From Allokutzneria sp. A3M-2-11 16 (lineage in GTDB: Bacteria > Actinomycetota > Actinomycetes > Mycobacteriales > Pseudonocardiaceae), in contig NZ_JANAVO010000001.1 of the NCBI RefSeq assembly GCF_024213555.1, forward strand, positions 3,162,001-3,226,000: DNA of 64,000 bases. Reading direction: 5' to 3'. Shown here one piece after another: positions 26,101 through 33,963 of this stretch. How positions within the stretch are numbered: the first letter of the stretch is position 1; the number at the start of each line of letters is the position of its first letter. The notes beneath the pieces were generated by a model that had not been told where the DNA came from, ran no database searches, and was given only the letters and a program-made list of their open reading frames with translations. Made by a program: the position numbers and the translations under genes.

Positions 26101-26237
26101 ACACAGGAACCCCAGCCGCTCGGCTGACACAGATAGTTCCCAGCACGCGGCCTGCCGGGCTGGCGACACGAACGTGTGCTGGTCAACAACCCACCGAGCC
26201 ACGCCGGGTCGGTAGGAGCTCGCACCGCAGGGGGTGT

Positions 26238-26306
26238 GGGGGACTCGGTCCCCCAACATGGCGACGGCCGACCCGGCGAGGTGCGGAGCACCGAGCAGGG
26301 TCGGCC
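26238..26306 (-). terminator. Hairpins downstream of tRNA (UAG)
   Basis: GGCCGACCC (26266-26274) pairs with GGGTCGGCC (26298-26306) and, further away, GGGGGAC (26238-26244) with GTCCCCC (26248-26254). Both lie within 80 bases of the tRNA 3' end; neither has a T run. They may terminate or help process the transcript. Confidence 0.4.
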
Positions 26307-26314
26307 AGAGGCCG

Positions 26315-26388
26315 TGGGGCCGGTGGGACTCGAACCCACACTGGCACGGACCTAAACCGTGTGCCTCTGCCAATTGGGCTACGGCCCC
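26315..26388 (-). tRNA. tRNA with UAG anticodon (nominally Leu) but class I short variable loop
   Basis: The minus strand folds with acceptor GGGGCCG/CGGCCCC, anticodon arm CACGG-TTTAGGT-CCGTG (anticodon TAG) and T arm GTGGG-TTCGAGT-CCCAC, all perfectly paired, discriminator A, no encoded CCA. The D stem is GCCC against AGGC with one mismatch. The variable loop is only five bases (CCAGT), whereas tRNA-Leu in bacteria is class II with a long variable arm. The anticodon would read the very rare CUA codon. It may be a noncanonical tRNA-Leu, be charged with another amino acid, or be a regulatory tRNA. Confidence 0.85.
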
Positions 26389-26535
26389 TGCGGGACACAG
26401 CGTATCGGCCCTGCCGCGGGCGCTCTCGGGCAGCGTCGGAACGTCGTTTCCCCACTTTCGGCGTGCCGGTGTCCGGGCCTGGCGCGGCGCTGACTACCGT
26501 GTTGGGCCGGAGTGTGTCGTGAGCGAGGAGGAGCC

Positions 26536-26757
26536 GTGGCCCGCGACCCGGACACCATTGAGCGCGAGATCGAGCAGGCGCGAGACGCGCTCGCCACCAC
26601 GTTGGACCAGCTGAGTGTGCGTGCGCACCCGAAGCGTTTCGTGGAGAGCGGTTCGGACGCCGTGCGTCACAAGCTGGACAACCCCAAGATCAAGCTTCCG
26701 CTGATCGGGCTGGGTGTGCTTGTGGTGCTGACCCTCGTGCGCAAGCTGTTCCGCTAG
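26536..26757 (+). CDS. DUF3618 domain-containing membrane protein
   Basis: 73 residues from GTG 26536 behind GAGGAGGAGCC. RDPDTIEREIEQARDALATT is the DUF3618 signature helix, followed by LDQLSVRAHPKRFVE and one C-terminal membrane helix (LPLIGLGVLVVLTLV). A common small actinobacterial membrane-anchored protein of unknown function. It is convergent with the TetR gene, six bases apart. Confidence 0.85.
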   Translation: MARDPDTIEREIEQARDALATTLDQLSVRAHPKRFVESGSDAVRHKLDNPKIKLPLIGLGVLVVLTLVRKLFR

Positions 26758-26762
26758 GCGGT

Positions 26763-27371
26763 TCAGCGCAGCAGGGGCATCAGGGCCTCGTCGACGAGCC
26801 GGTCGATGTAGGTCGGATCAGCGGGCTCACCGATCAGCATCAGCCGGTGGGTGAGCGCCGCACCGGCCAGTTCGACGACGATGCCGTGCGGGGCGTCGGC
26901 GCGGATCTCACCGCGCGCGGTGCCCGCCTCCAGGATCCTGCGCAGGATTCTCCGCTGTGAGCTGAGGAAACCCGCGCGGAACGCCTCGGCCAGCTCGGGC
27001 TCGTGCGGCAGCTCGCCGACCAGGGCCTGGGCCGCCTTGCCGATCGGTCCGGTCAGCAGGGTCGCGTAGGTGGACAGGAACTCGCGGAGGTCGTCGGCGA
27101 CCGTTCCGGTGTCCGGCTGGGGAATGCTGCGGCTGACCAGCTCATGGCAGGTGTCGATGACCAGTTCGAGTTTGGACTCCCAGCGGCGGTAGATGGTGGC
27201 CTTGCCCGCCCGGGCCCGTGCGGCGACGGCGTCCATGGTGAGCGCCCGGTAGCCGACCTCGGCCATGACCTCGAGCGTCGCCTTGCGCAGCGCGTTGTCC
27301 CGGCTGGCGTCACGGGGCCTGCCCCGCTGGACCGTTCTGGGCTGTTCCGCCTGGGGCGCTGTGGCCACCAT
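26763..27371 (-). CDS. TetR-family transcriptional regulator
   Basis: 202 residues from ATG 27371 (AGGGGAGGC immediately upstream). The N-terminal HTH has RGRPRDASRDNALRKATLEV, MAEVGYRALTMDAVAARARA then GKATIYRRWESKLELV, the standard TetR recognition helix. The ligand-binding part resembles the TetR_C_11-type domain (LREFLSTYATLLTGPIGKAA). No adjacent transporter or enzyme is divergent from it, so its target is not evident. Confidence 0.9.
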   Translation of the reverse strand: MVATAPQAEQPRTVQRGRPRDASRDNALRKATLEVMAEVGYRALTMDAVAARARAGKATIYRRWESKLELVIDTCHELVSRSIPQPDTGTVADDLREFLSTYATLLTGPIGKAAQALVGELPHEPELAEAFRAGFLSSQRRILRRILEAGTARGEIRADAPHGIVVELAGAALTHRLMLIGEPADPTYIDRLVDEALMPLLR

Positions 27372-27429
27372 GCCTCCCCTGCGACCGGTGCGGCCCGTGT
27401 GCCCGCTCGCCAATCCTAAGTCGCCGGTG

Positions 27430-27747
27430 TCAGCCCGCGGCGCTCGTGGACTCCTCCGGTTCGGTCTCCGGTGCCTCGTCCTGCTCGGGGACGGCGTAGC
27501 TGGTGGTCATCCCGTGGCGCGCGTGCAGGTACGCGGTGGTGAAGGCGAAGGCGTCGCCGTCGAGCAGGTGCACGACCGTGCGCTGCTTCTTGCCGGTGAC
27601 GATTTTCTCGACGATCTGGTCCGCGCTGTCCCGCGCCGCGATCAGGCCGGGGGCGTGCGCGGTCGTGCTCTCTTCGCCCGCGTCGACCGTGATGGTCCAG
27701 TCGTCACCATCGGGAACGTAGTTGATCGTGATCGGTGTGCTGTCCAT
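27430..27747 (-). CDS. Hypothetical protein (small, cytosolic)
   Basis: 105 residues from ATG 27747, GGGAGGCG upstream. ITINYVPDGDDWTITVDAGE, HAPGLIAARDSADQIVEKIV and RTVVHLLDGDAFAFTTAYLH suggest a small alpha/beta fold; the end is acidic and disordered. It resembles short actinobacterial proteins of the kind that regulate or bind partners, but I do not recognise a family. Confidence 0.7.
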   Translation of the reverse strand: MDSTPITINYVPDGDDWTITVDAGEESTTAHAPGLIAARDSADQIVEKIVTGKKQRTVVHLLDGDAFAFTTAYLHARHGMTTSYAVPEQDEAPETEPEESTSAAG

Positions 27748-27892
27748 GTGACGCCTCCCCATGGGCTCGCTCCCATGGTGAGAGACGGTCGGCCGGTCCG
27801 CATGACGAAGGGTCACTCGGATGGCCGCAGGTAACGAATTCGGTTGGTAAAGGGACATTCCAGATGACTGAGGGCTGATGAGGAGGGGCAGC

Positions 27893-28249
27893 GTGCGATT
27901 TCTCGGCGGTGTGCTGGTCGCGTGCGCGCTTGTCCTGGCGGTTCCGGGCAGCGCCGTGGCAGCGGCCGAGCCCGGCCCGGACTGCGGTCTTGTGGTCGTG
28001 CTCGGCCTGAGCCCGGCCGACTGCCAGGCCGCGTCGCCCTCGATCCCCACGGCGAAGACGGCGGAGCCCACGTCCGCGGCCCTGGAGCCCTACCTCGCGG
28101 GTGAGGACGAGGTGTCCGGCGGCGCCTCGCTGGCCGCGCCGCCGGTGAGTTCCACCCGTGGTGAGCCGGCGCCCGCACTCGCCATCGGCCTCGCCCTGCT
28201 GGCTCTCGCCGGGGTCGGCGCGGTGGCGGTGCGGATCGTCCGGGACTGA
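27893..28249 (+). CDS. Small secreted/membrane-anchored hypothetical protein
   Basis: 118 residues from GTG 27893 (an ATG at 27878 is also possible). A signal peptide (VRFLGGVLVACALVLAVPGS, cleavage near AVAAAEP) is followed by a ~75-residue Ala/Pro/Ser-rich extracytoplasmic part with two cysteines (DCGLVV, ADCQAA) and a C-terminal membrane helix (ALAIGLALLALAGVGAVAV). The stop is two bases from that of the convergent MFS gene. Function unknown. Confidence 0.65.
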   Translation: MRFLGGVLVACALVLAVPGSAVAAAEPGPDCGLVVVLGLSPADCQAASPSIPTAKTAEPTSAALEPYLAGEDEVSGGASLAAPPVSSTRGEPAPALAIGLALLALAGVGAVAVRIVRD

Positions 28250-28251
28250 GG

Positions 28252-29481
28252 TCAGGCGGGTTGCAGCCGGTGTGACCGGTCGAGCAGGTGGACCGCGAGC
28301 GTGCACGCCGCCCCGGCCAGCACCAGCGCCAGCCAGGGCAGGTAGGGCGCTCCGACCTGCTCGGCGATGTCCAGCGCCGCACCGGTGAGCAGGTTGCCCA
28401 CGGTGATGCCGATGCCGGAGATCGTGTTGTACAGGCCGTAGTGCGTCGCGACCTGCCGGTTGTCCGCCAGCGAGACGATGGTGTCCATCTCGAACGGGTA
28501 GCCGACCATCGTGCCCGCCGTCAGGACCGCCGCGGCCAGCAGTGCGGGAACGAGCGCGACGGGGGAGCCGTCGAGGCCGAGCAGTGACGCGCCGAGCAGG
28601 ACGGCGAAGGCCGAGGTCATCAGCCCGATGCCGAGCACGAGGCACCGGCCGGGCGGCAGGTTTCGCTTGCACCACGCGGTGATCCGGACCTGCCCGACGA
28701 TCGCCACGACCGCGGAGATCGCGAAGAGCGCGCCAACGCCGACGGTGCCGCCGAGCTCGGTCCCGGTCACCTTCCGCACGTGCAGCGGCAGCAGCAGGTA
28801 CACCTGGAACGACAGCACGTACGAGCCGATCATCGCCGCCGAGAACACCAGGAACGGCCGGTTCTTGAGCACCGTCCGCCAGGACGAGACGCGGTCCGCG
28901 CTCGCCGCCTCGTGCGTGGGCAGCGCCCGGACCTGCGCGATCGTCAGTCCCAGGAACACCGCGGCCGCGACCAGGCAGGTGAGCCGGAAGTCGAGGCCGG
29001 TCAGCGCCAGTCCGACCAGCGGCCCGACCAGGATGCCCGCCTGGTAGAAGACGTTGAACAGCGCGAACGCCTCGATCCGGCGTTCACCCGCGTCGGCGGC
29101 GAGGTAGGCGCGGACCGCCGGGTTGAACAGCGCCCCGGCGAAACCGGTCGCGAACGAGGCGATGATCAGCGCGGGGAGCGAGTCCACCAGCCCGAGCAGC
29201 GCGAAGCCCCCGGTCCGCAGCGTGCACCCGGCGACGATCAGCGGCTTGTAGCCGAACCGGTCGGCCAGCGCCCCGCCGAGCAGGAACATGCCCTGCTGCG
29301 AGAGGTTGCGGACGCCGAGGACGAGCCCGACCAGCCAGCCCGCGAGCCCGAGCGTGCCGGACAGGTGCGCGGCCAGGTACGGCATCAGCATGTAGAACGC
29401 GACGTTGATGGTGAACTGGTTGACCACCAGCATCCGTGCCGGGCGGTTGAAGGATCGGTACTGCGCAAGGGTTTCCCGCAT
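28252..29481 (-). CDS. MFS transporter
   Basis: 409 residues from ATG 29481, overlapping the upstream PLP-enzyme stop (ATGA). Twelve hydrophobic segments; the motif A-like loop GGALADRFGYKPL after helix II marks the major facilitator superfamily, drug-exporter type. The second half includes GTMVGYPFEMDTIVSLADNR, YGLYNTISGIGITVGNLLTG. Overlap with a cysteine-synthase-like enzyme gene suggests export of its product or import of its substrate; staphyloferrin-B-type loci pair SbnA with an MFS exporter in the same way, but here no siderophore synthetase is seen. Confidence 0.9.
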   Translation of the reverse strand: MRETLAQYRSFNRPARMLVVNQFTINVAFYMLMPYLAAHLSGTLGLAGWLVGLVLGVRNLSQQGMFLLGGALADRFGYKPLIVAGCTLRTGGFALLGLVDSLPALIIASFATGFAGALFNPAVRAYLAADAGERRIEAFALFNVFYQAGILVGPLVGLALTGLDFRLTCLVAAAVFLGLTIAQVRALPTHEAASADRVSSWRTVLKNRPFLVFSAAMIGSYVLSFQVYLLLPLHVRKVTGTELGGTVGVGALFAISAVVAIVGQVRITAWCKRNLPPGRCLVLGIGLMTSAFAVLLGASLLGLDGSPVALVPALLAAAVLTAGTMVGYPFEMDTIVSLADNRQVATHYGLYNTISGIGITVGNLLTGAALDIAEQVGAPYLPWLALVLAGAACTLAVHLLDRSHRLQPA

Positions 29482-30533
29482 CACGCACCCGCCGGGGCGG
29501 TCACGTCGGCGCAGCGGGTCCAACGGTGGATCTCGCGCTCGGTGGGGCTGGCGACCTCGTCGGGATTCGCTGCCACGGATGCGCCGAGCAGGTCGTGCTT
29601 CGCGCAGTACTCGTCGTTGAACACGGTGTCGTAATACCGTTGCGGCCCATCGGGAAACACTGCGGCGATGCGGGTGTCGGGTCCGGAGGTGTGAGCGAGC
29701 CAGCCTGCGACCAGGGCCACCGCGCCGACGCTCCACCCGCCGCTGGCGAAGCTGGTGGCGGCGAGTTCGCGGCACTTCCCGACGGCCTCGGCGGGCGCGA
29801 CCCAGTGCACCTCGTCGAAGTGCTCGTAGGCCACGTTGCGCGGGTAGATGCTGGAGCCGAGCCCGCGCATCAGCCGCGGCCGCGCGGGCTGGCCGAAGAT
29901 CGTCGAGCCGATCGTGTCCACGCCGACGAGGCGCAGGCGCGGGAAGTGCTTGCGCAGTTCGCGGGACACGCCCGCGGAGTGACCGCCGGTGCCGACCGAG
30001 CACACCAGTGCGTCCACCCGGCCGAGTTGCGCGATCAGCTCGTGCGCCAGCGATGCGTAGGCGTCGACGTTGTCGGGGTTGTTGTACTGGTCGGGGCAGT
30101 ACGAACCGGGGTATCGGGCGAGCAGTTCGCCTACGCGCTGCCTGCGCGCCTCCTGCCAGCCGCCGGTGGGGTGCGGCTGCCGGACCAGTTCCACCCGTGC
30201 GCCGTAGGCGGCGAGCAGGCGGTGCATGATCGGCTCCAGCCCGGGGTCGGTGACCAGGGTGACCGGGTGGTCGAAGGCGATCCCGGCCAGCGCGAGACCG
30301 AGGCCGAGGGTGCCGCTGGTGGACTCGACGATCATGCAGCCGGGCGCGAGGTCGCCGCGCTCCCTGGCTTTGGTGATCATGTGCAGCGCTGGGCGGTCCT
30401 TCATGCCGCCGGGGTTGCTGCCCTCCAGCTTCGCCCAGAAACCGCGGCCGGTGGACGGTTCGTCGATCCACAGCACGGGGGTGTTGCCCACGACGGTGGT
30501 CAGGTCGGGGCGGGATTGCGTGACGGTGTCCAT
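29481..30533 (-). CDS. PLP-dependent cysteine-synthase-family enzyme
   Basis: 350 residues from ATG 30533. [11 protein letters not shown] opens the fold-type II domain; [20 protein letters not shown] holds the PLP lysine (about residue 45). The phosphate-binding loop is GTGGHSAG and substrate loop is [13 protein letters not shown]. The lysine region lacks the Ser found in NPGGSxKDR of typical CysK/CBS enzymes and resembles the PLP enzymes that make 2,3-diaminopropionate precursors (SbnA type) or other beta-substituted alanines. It forms an ATGA-coupled pair with the MFS transporter. The true donor and acceptor cannot be told. Confidence 0.88.
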   Translation of the reverse strand: MDTVTQSRPDLTTVVGNTPVLWIDEPSTGRGFWAKLEGSNPGGMKDRPALHMITKARERGDLAPGCMIVESTSGTLGLGLALAGIAFDHPVTLVTDPGLEPIMHRLLAAYGARVELVRQPHPTGGWQEARRQRVGELLARYPGSYCPDQYNNPDNVDAYASLAHELIAQLGRVDALVCSVGTGGHSAGVSRELRKHFPRLRLVGVDTIGSTIFGQPARPRLMRGLGSSIYPRNVAYEHFDEVHWVAPAEAVGKCRELAATSFASGGWSVGAVALVAGWLAHTSGPDTRIAAVFPDGPQRYYDTVFNDEYCAKHDLLGASVAANPDEVASPTEREIHRWTRCADVTAPAGA

Positions 30534-30599
30534 GTGCGTTGTCCCTCAAGGGATTTCGGCCGCGCGAGAACCGCTCGGCACGGCTGAGTGCGAACGTGG

Positions 30600-30638
30600 C
30601 AGTGGGCCGTCCCCGCGCGAGGCGGGGCGGTGGCACTG
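30600..30638 (-). terminator. Imperfect hairpin after His-rich protein gene
   Basis: CAGTG..CC..CCCCGC then GCGA then GGCGGGG..GG..CACTG folds with a G/C-rich core, directly after the stop of the minus-strand gene and between the two minus-strand units. No T run. Confidence 0.4.
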
Positions 30639-31022
30639 TCAGTTCCGCGCCACGCAGATGGTCAGCAGCAATGAGCGTCCACTGTGGACACTCCAGCCGG
30701 AGGCGCTGCTTCGCCTTCTCCGCAGCGGCAACGGCGGCAGCACGAGCCCGAGCGTGGGCAGGATCACGGCGACGTCCGCCAGTGGCGCGGGTTCACCCTT
30801 CGTGCGCGGCACGGCGGTGCACAGCACGTCGTCCGCGGAGTGGGCGTGCGGCTCGCACGGCGGCAGGTTGTGCGAGTGCCCGTGCGAGACGTGCGTGACC
30901 GCCACCGAGGCGTCCGATTGACCGGAGCAGCAGACGGACAGGTGCAGGGTCACGTAGACGGCGAGGAGCACGAAGGCCACGACGCGGCTTCGGTCACGCA
31001 GTGTGGCCGTCTCGTCTCGCAC
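30639..31022 (-). CDS. Small membrane protein with His/Cys-rich segment
   Basis: 127 residues from GTG 31022; TACCCT six bases before it suggests a leaderless transcript. A membrane helix (RVVAFVLLAVYVTLHLSVCC) is followed by VSHGHSHNLPPCEPHAHS, with six His and nearby Cys residues that look like a metal-binding stretch, then a second hydrophobic segment (LADVAVILPTLGLVLPPLPL) and a basic tail. No known family is recognised. Metal binding or metal-linked sensing is inference. The gene is divergent from gamma-glutamyltransferase. Confidence 0.6.
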   Translation of the reverse strand: MRDETATLRDRSRVVAFVLLAVYVTLHLSVCCSGQSDASVAVTHVSHGHSHNLPPCEPHAHSADDVLCTAVPRTKGEPAPLADVAVILPTLGLVLPPLPLRRRRSSASGWSVHSGRSLLLTICVARN

Positions 31023-31092
31023 GGGATCAGGGTACCCACTTCGTGATCTCGTGGGGATGCCATCTGCCGGGACCTGCGTGTAGGAAGGTGCG

Positions 31093-32967
31093 ATGACAAC
31101 TCCGAGAACTGCGCGGAGCCGGCGCGGCCTGGCTGTCCTCGCCCTGGTCCCGGTGCTGGCAGGCGTGGTCTCGCCGGTGTCCGCGATCGCGGCGCCGGAC
31201 GAGCGAGTGGGATGGCCGGGCGCCGCCAAACGCGCCACCTCGACCGGCTACGGCGGTGGCGTCGCCACCGTCGACCACGATGCGACCAAGGCGGGGATCG
31301 AGGTCCTCGCCCGGGGCGGCACGGCGGTGGACGCCGCCGTCGCCGCGGCAGCCGCCCTCGGTGTCACCGAGGCGTACTCGGCGGGCATCGGCGGCGGAGG
31401 TTTCTTCGTCTACTACGACGCGAAGTCCAAGCAGGTGCACACGATCGACGGTCGCGAGACCGCGCCCGCCGCGATGCGCCCGGACTCCTTCGTCGACCCC
31501 AAGACCGGCAAGGTGCTGCCCTTCGACCAGGCCGTCACCTCCGGCCTGTCCGTCGGCGTGCCGGGTACCCCGGCGACCTGGGAGAGCGCGCTGCGCAAGT
31601 GGGGGCGGTTCGACCTCCGGCGGAACCTGCGCCCCGCCGTCGAGATCGCTCGCAAGGGCTTCGTCGTCGACGAGGAGTTCCGCGGCCAGACCGCGCTGAA
31701 CGAGAAGCGCTTCCGGGACTTCCCCGCCACCGCCGAGCTGTACCTGCCGGGCGGGAAGCTGCCCGAGGTCGGCGCGGTGCTGCGCAACCCGGACCTGGCC
31801 GACACCTACGAGCAGCTGGGACGCAAGGGCGTCGACTGGCTCTACAAGGGCGAGCTCGGGCGCGACGTGGCCCGGACCGCGGAGAAGCCGCCGGTGGACC
31901 CGGCCGCCGGGCGGACCGTGCCCGCCGGGCTGATGAAGCCCGCAGACCTCGCCGCCTACCGGGTGGCCGAGCGCAAGCCGACCAAGATCGGCTACCGCGG
32001 GCTGGACGTCTACGGCATGGCCCCGCCGTCCTCCGGTGGCACCACCATGGGCGAGGCGCTGAACATCCTGGAGAACTACCGGCTCTCCGGCAAGACGCCC
32101 AAGGACGAGACCGAGGCGCTGCACCTCTACCTCGAAGCCTCGCGGCTGGCCTACGCCGACCGCAACAAGTGGGTCGGCGATCCGTCCTTTGTGGACGTTC
32201 CGGTGGCCGGGCTGCTCTCCGACGAGTTCGCCAAGCAGCGGGCGTGCACCATCAAGCCGGACAGGACGATGGGCCACCCCGCGATCGCCGGTGACCCGAC
32301 CAAGATCGTCCCGGGTCAGCCGTGCGCCACGCCGATGCCCGCGGCCCCGATGACCTACGAGGGGCCGTCGACGACGCACCTGGTGACCGCCGACCGGTGG
32401 GGCAACGTCGTGTCGTACACGCTGACCATCGAGCAGACCGGCGGTAGCGGGATCACCGTGCCGAAGCGCGGTTTCCTGCTCAACAACGAGCTGACCGACT
32501 TCGACATCGCCCCGCCCGCCGCGGGCGCACCGCTCCCGGCGAACGCGCCCGCCGCGGGCAAGCGGCCGCGCAGCAGCATGTCGCCGACGATCGTGCTCTC
32601 CAACGGCAAGCCGCTGCTCGCGGTCGGCTCGCCCGGCGGGTCCACGATCATCACCACGGTGCTGCAGACGCTGGTGAACCGGCTCGATCTCGGGAAGTCG
32701 TTGCCGGAGGCCGTTCTCGCGCCGCGGATCTCGCAGCGCAACGCGGCCAAGACCGAGGCTGAGCGCGGCTTCATGGACGGCCCGCTGCGCTCGGTCCTGG
32801 AACGCAAGGGGCACGAGTTCACCTTGGCACCCAGCACGTTCGCGCCGAACCCGGAGATCGGCACCGTCGCCGCGCTGGAGTTCCTCGGCAACGGCCGCAT
32901 CCAGTTCGCCGCCGAGCCGAACCGCCGCGGCGGGGGAAGCGCGCTCGCGTTGATCCCCGTTCGCTAG
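31093..32967 (+). CDS. ggt: Gamma-glutamyltransferase (secreted)
   Basis: 624 residues from ATG 31093. A signal peptide (to about residue 34, VSAIAAPD) is followed by the large subunit (GGGVATVDHDATKAGIEVLA; EAYSAGIGGGGFF; TIDGRETAP binds the substrate) and the small subunit beginning at the autocleavage site GPSTTHLVTAD, with catalytic Thr about residue 427. PRSSMSPTIVL and GSPGGSTIITTVLQ complete the active site. The enzyme cleaves gamma-glutamyl bonds of glutathione-like compounds or polyglutamate outside the membrane. Single gene followed by a strong terminator. Confidence 0.96.
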   Translation: MTTPRTARSRRGLAVLALVPVLAGVVSPVSAIAAPDERVGWPGAAKRATSTGYGGGVATVDHDATKAGIEVLARGGTAVDAAVAAAAALGVTEAYSAGIGGGGFFVYYDAKSKQVHTIDGRETAPAAMRPDSFVDPKTGKVLPFDQAVTSGLSVGVPGTPATWESALRKWGRFDLRRNLRPAVEIARKGFVVDEEFRGQTALNEKRFRDFPATAELYLPGGKLPEVGAVLRNPDLADTYEQLGRKGVDWLYKGELGRDVARTAEKPPVDPAAGRTVPAGLMKPADLAAYRVAERKPTKIGYRGLDVYGMAPPSSGGTTMGEALNILENYRLSGKTPKDETEALHLYLEASRLAYADRNKWVGDPSFVDVPVAGLLSDEFAKQRACTIKPDRTMGHPAIAGDPTKIVPGQPCATPMPAAPMTYEGPSTTHLVTADRWGNVVSYTLTIEQTGGSGITVPKRGFLLNNELTDFDIAPPAAGAPLPANAPAAGKRPRSSMSPTIVLSNGKPLLAVGSPGGSTIITTVLQTLVNRLDLGKSLPEAVLAPRISQRNAAKTEAERGFMDGPLRSVLERKGHEFTLAPSTFAPNPEIGTVAALEFLGNGRIQFAAEPNRRGGGSALALIPVR

Positions 32968-32976
32968 TACGACCCC

Positions 32977-33012
32977 GACGGCCCCCCGGACGACCGATTC
33001 CGGGGGGCCGTC
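32977..33012 (+). terminator. Strong hairpin terminator after ggt
   Basis: A perfect 13-bp stem GACGGCCCCCCGG/CCGGGGGGCCGTC with a ten-base loop lies nine bases after the ggt stop. No T run, as is common in actinomycetes. Confidence 0.85.
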
Positions 33013-33098
33013 GTGCTCCGCAAGGGGGAACCCTGAAAACACCCCCAGATCGCTTTCCCGCTGGTCCACGCGGGGTTTTCCGGGGTTACCTTCGGAGC

Positions 33099-33668
33099 AT
33101 GGAATCGTTCTGCTCCTTCGACGAGGTGCACCGCAGGCCGCGGTTCGCGCTCGCGCCGGGAGCCCAGCCGTGGGCGGGCGGGGGTTCGGGTGGCACCGTG
33201 CTGCCGGTCTGCCGGACCGTGGCCAGCACCGGCAACGTCGCGGTCGGTGTCACCGCGGTGTGGGCCTCCCCGCAGGGCTGCCACCTGGAGGTGAGCGTCA
33301 CCGCCAGGGCTGACGGCCTCGCGGGCGCGGAGTGGGACCGGATCCGAGCGGGCCTCACCGGCTCGGCCAAGCCTCCGCGCTTCGCCGTCCGGTTCGCCGA
33401 CGACACGCTCGCCGTCGAGCACGGTGGCGGTTGGCCCACCTACCGGCACAGCGACGGCGCGTGGCGGTTGGAGCCGTCGTTCAGCGTCACCTGGGCCGAT
33501 GCGACAGCCAGCGACGATTCGGTCCGCGCGTACGCGATGCTGTGGTTGTGGCCGTTGCCGCCGGAGCAGCCCTTCGAGTTCCTGGTCGAGTGGTTCTCCG
33601 CCGGGGTCGAACCCACGGGGATCACCCTCGACGGTGCCGAGATCGCCGCCGCTCTGCGCATTGACTAG
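33099..33668 (+). CDS. Hypothetical protein
   Basis: 189 residues from ATG 33099. Strand-rich sequence (NVAVGVTAVWASPQGCHLEV; RFAVRFADDTLAVEHGGGWP; AYAMLWLWPLPPEQPFEFLV) ending with VEPTGITLDGAEIAAAL. It has the character of a family of actinobacterial proteins of unknown role of this size. No signal peptide or membrane helix. Alone between terminator-like elements. Confidence 0.75.
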   Translation: MESFCSFDEVHRRPRFALAPGAQPWAGGGSGGTVLPVCRTVASTGNVAVGVTAVWASPQGCHLEVSVTARADGLAGAEWDRIRAGLTGSAKPPRFAVRFADDTLAVEHGGGWPTYRHSDGAWRLEPSFSVTWADATASDDSVRAYAMLWLWPLPPEQPFEFLVEWFSAGVEPTGITLDGAEIAAALRID

Positions 33669-33963
33669 CTCAACCTCCGCCGCACGGTGGTCGGGGCGTC
33701 TTCAAGTCCTACGAACCCCCGCGCCAGACGTCTCTAACCACAGCAAACCCCCAGGGCATCGAACGTGAATGTCGCGATTGGTGCGTTGGGCGCACTGAAT
33801 GAGTCATTGAGGTACTTGAGCGCCCTCAATGACTCATTCAGCACGTAAGGGGGGTGGGGAGGGCGGGGGGGGGGTGGGGGCGGTTAGTGGTTGGTGGGGC
33901 GGGGGTTGGGGGTACTTGAAGACCGGCGAACGTGGCGGGCCGAGGCGTGAGAACGTGAAAGGC
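33669..33963. repeat. Repeat-rich intergenic region: inverted repeats, 18-bp palindrome and G tract
   Basis: Three elements share this spacer. GTCTTCAAGT (33698-33707) and ACTTGAAGAC (33914-33923) are inverted arms with flanking G/C-rich sequence similar to the arms at 59039 and 59157. CTGAATGAGTCATTGAGG (33795-33812) and CCTCAATGACTCATTCAG (33824-33841) form a perfect 18-bp hairpin. From 33848 to 33912 the plus strand is a nearly pure G/T tract with at least six runs of four or more G. The region separates two plus-strand genes and may terminate the first and regulate the second. Confidence 0.75.
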
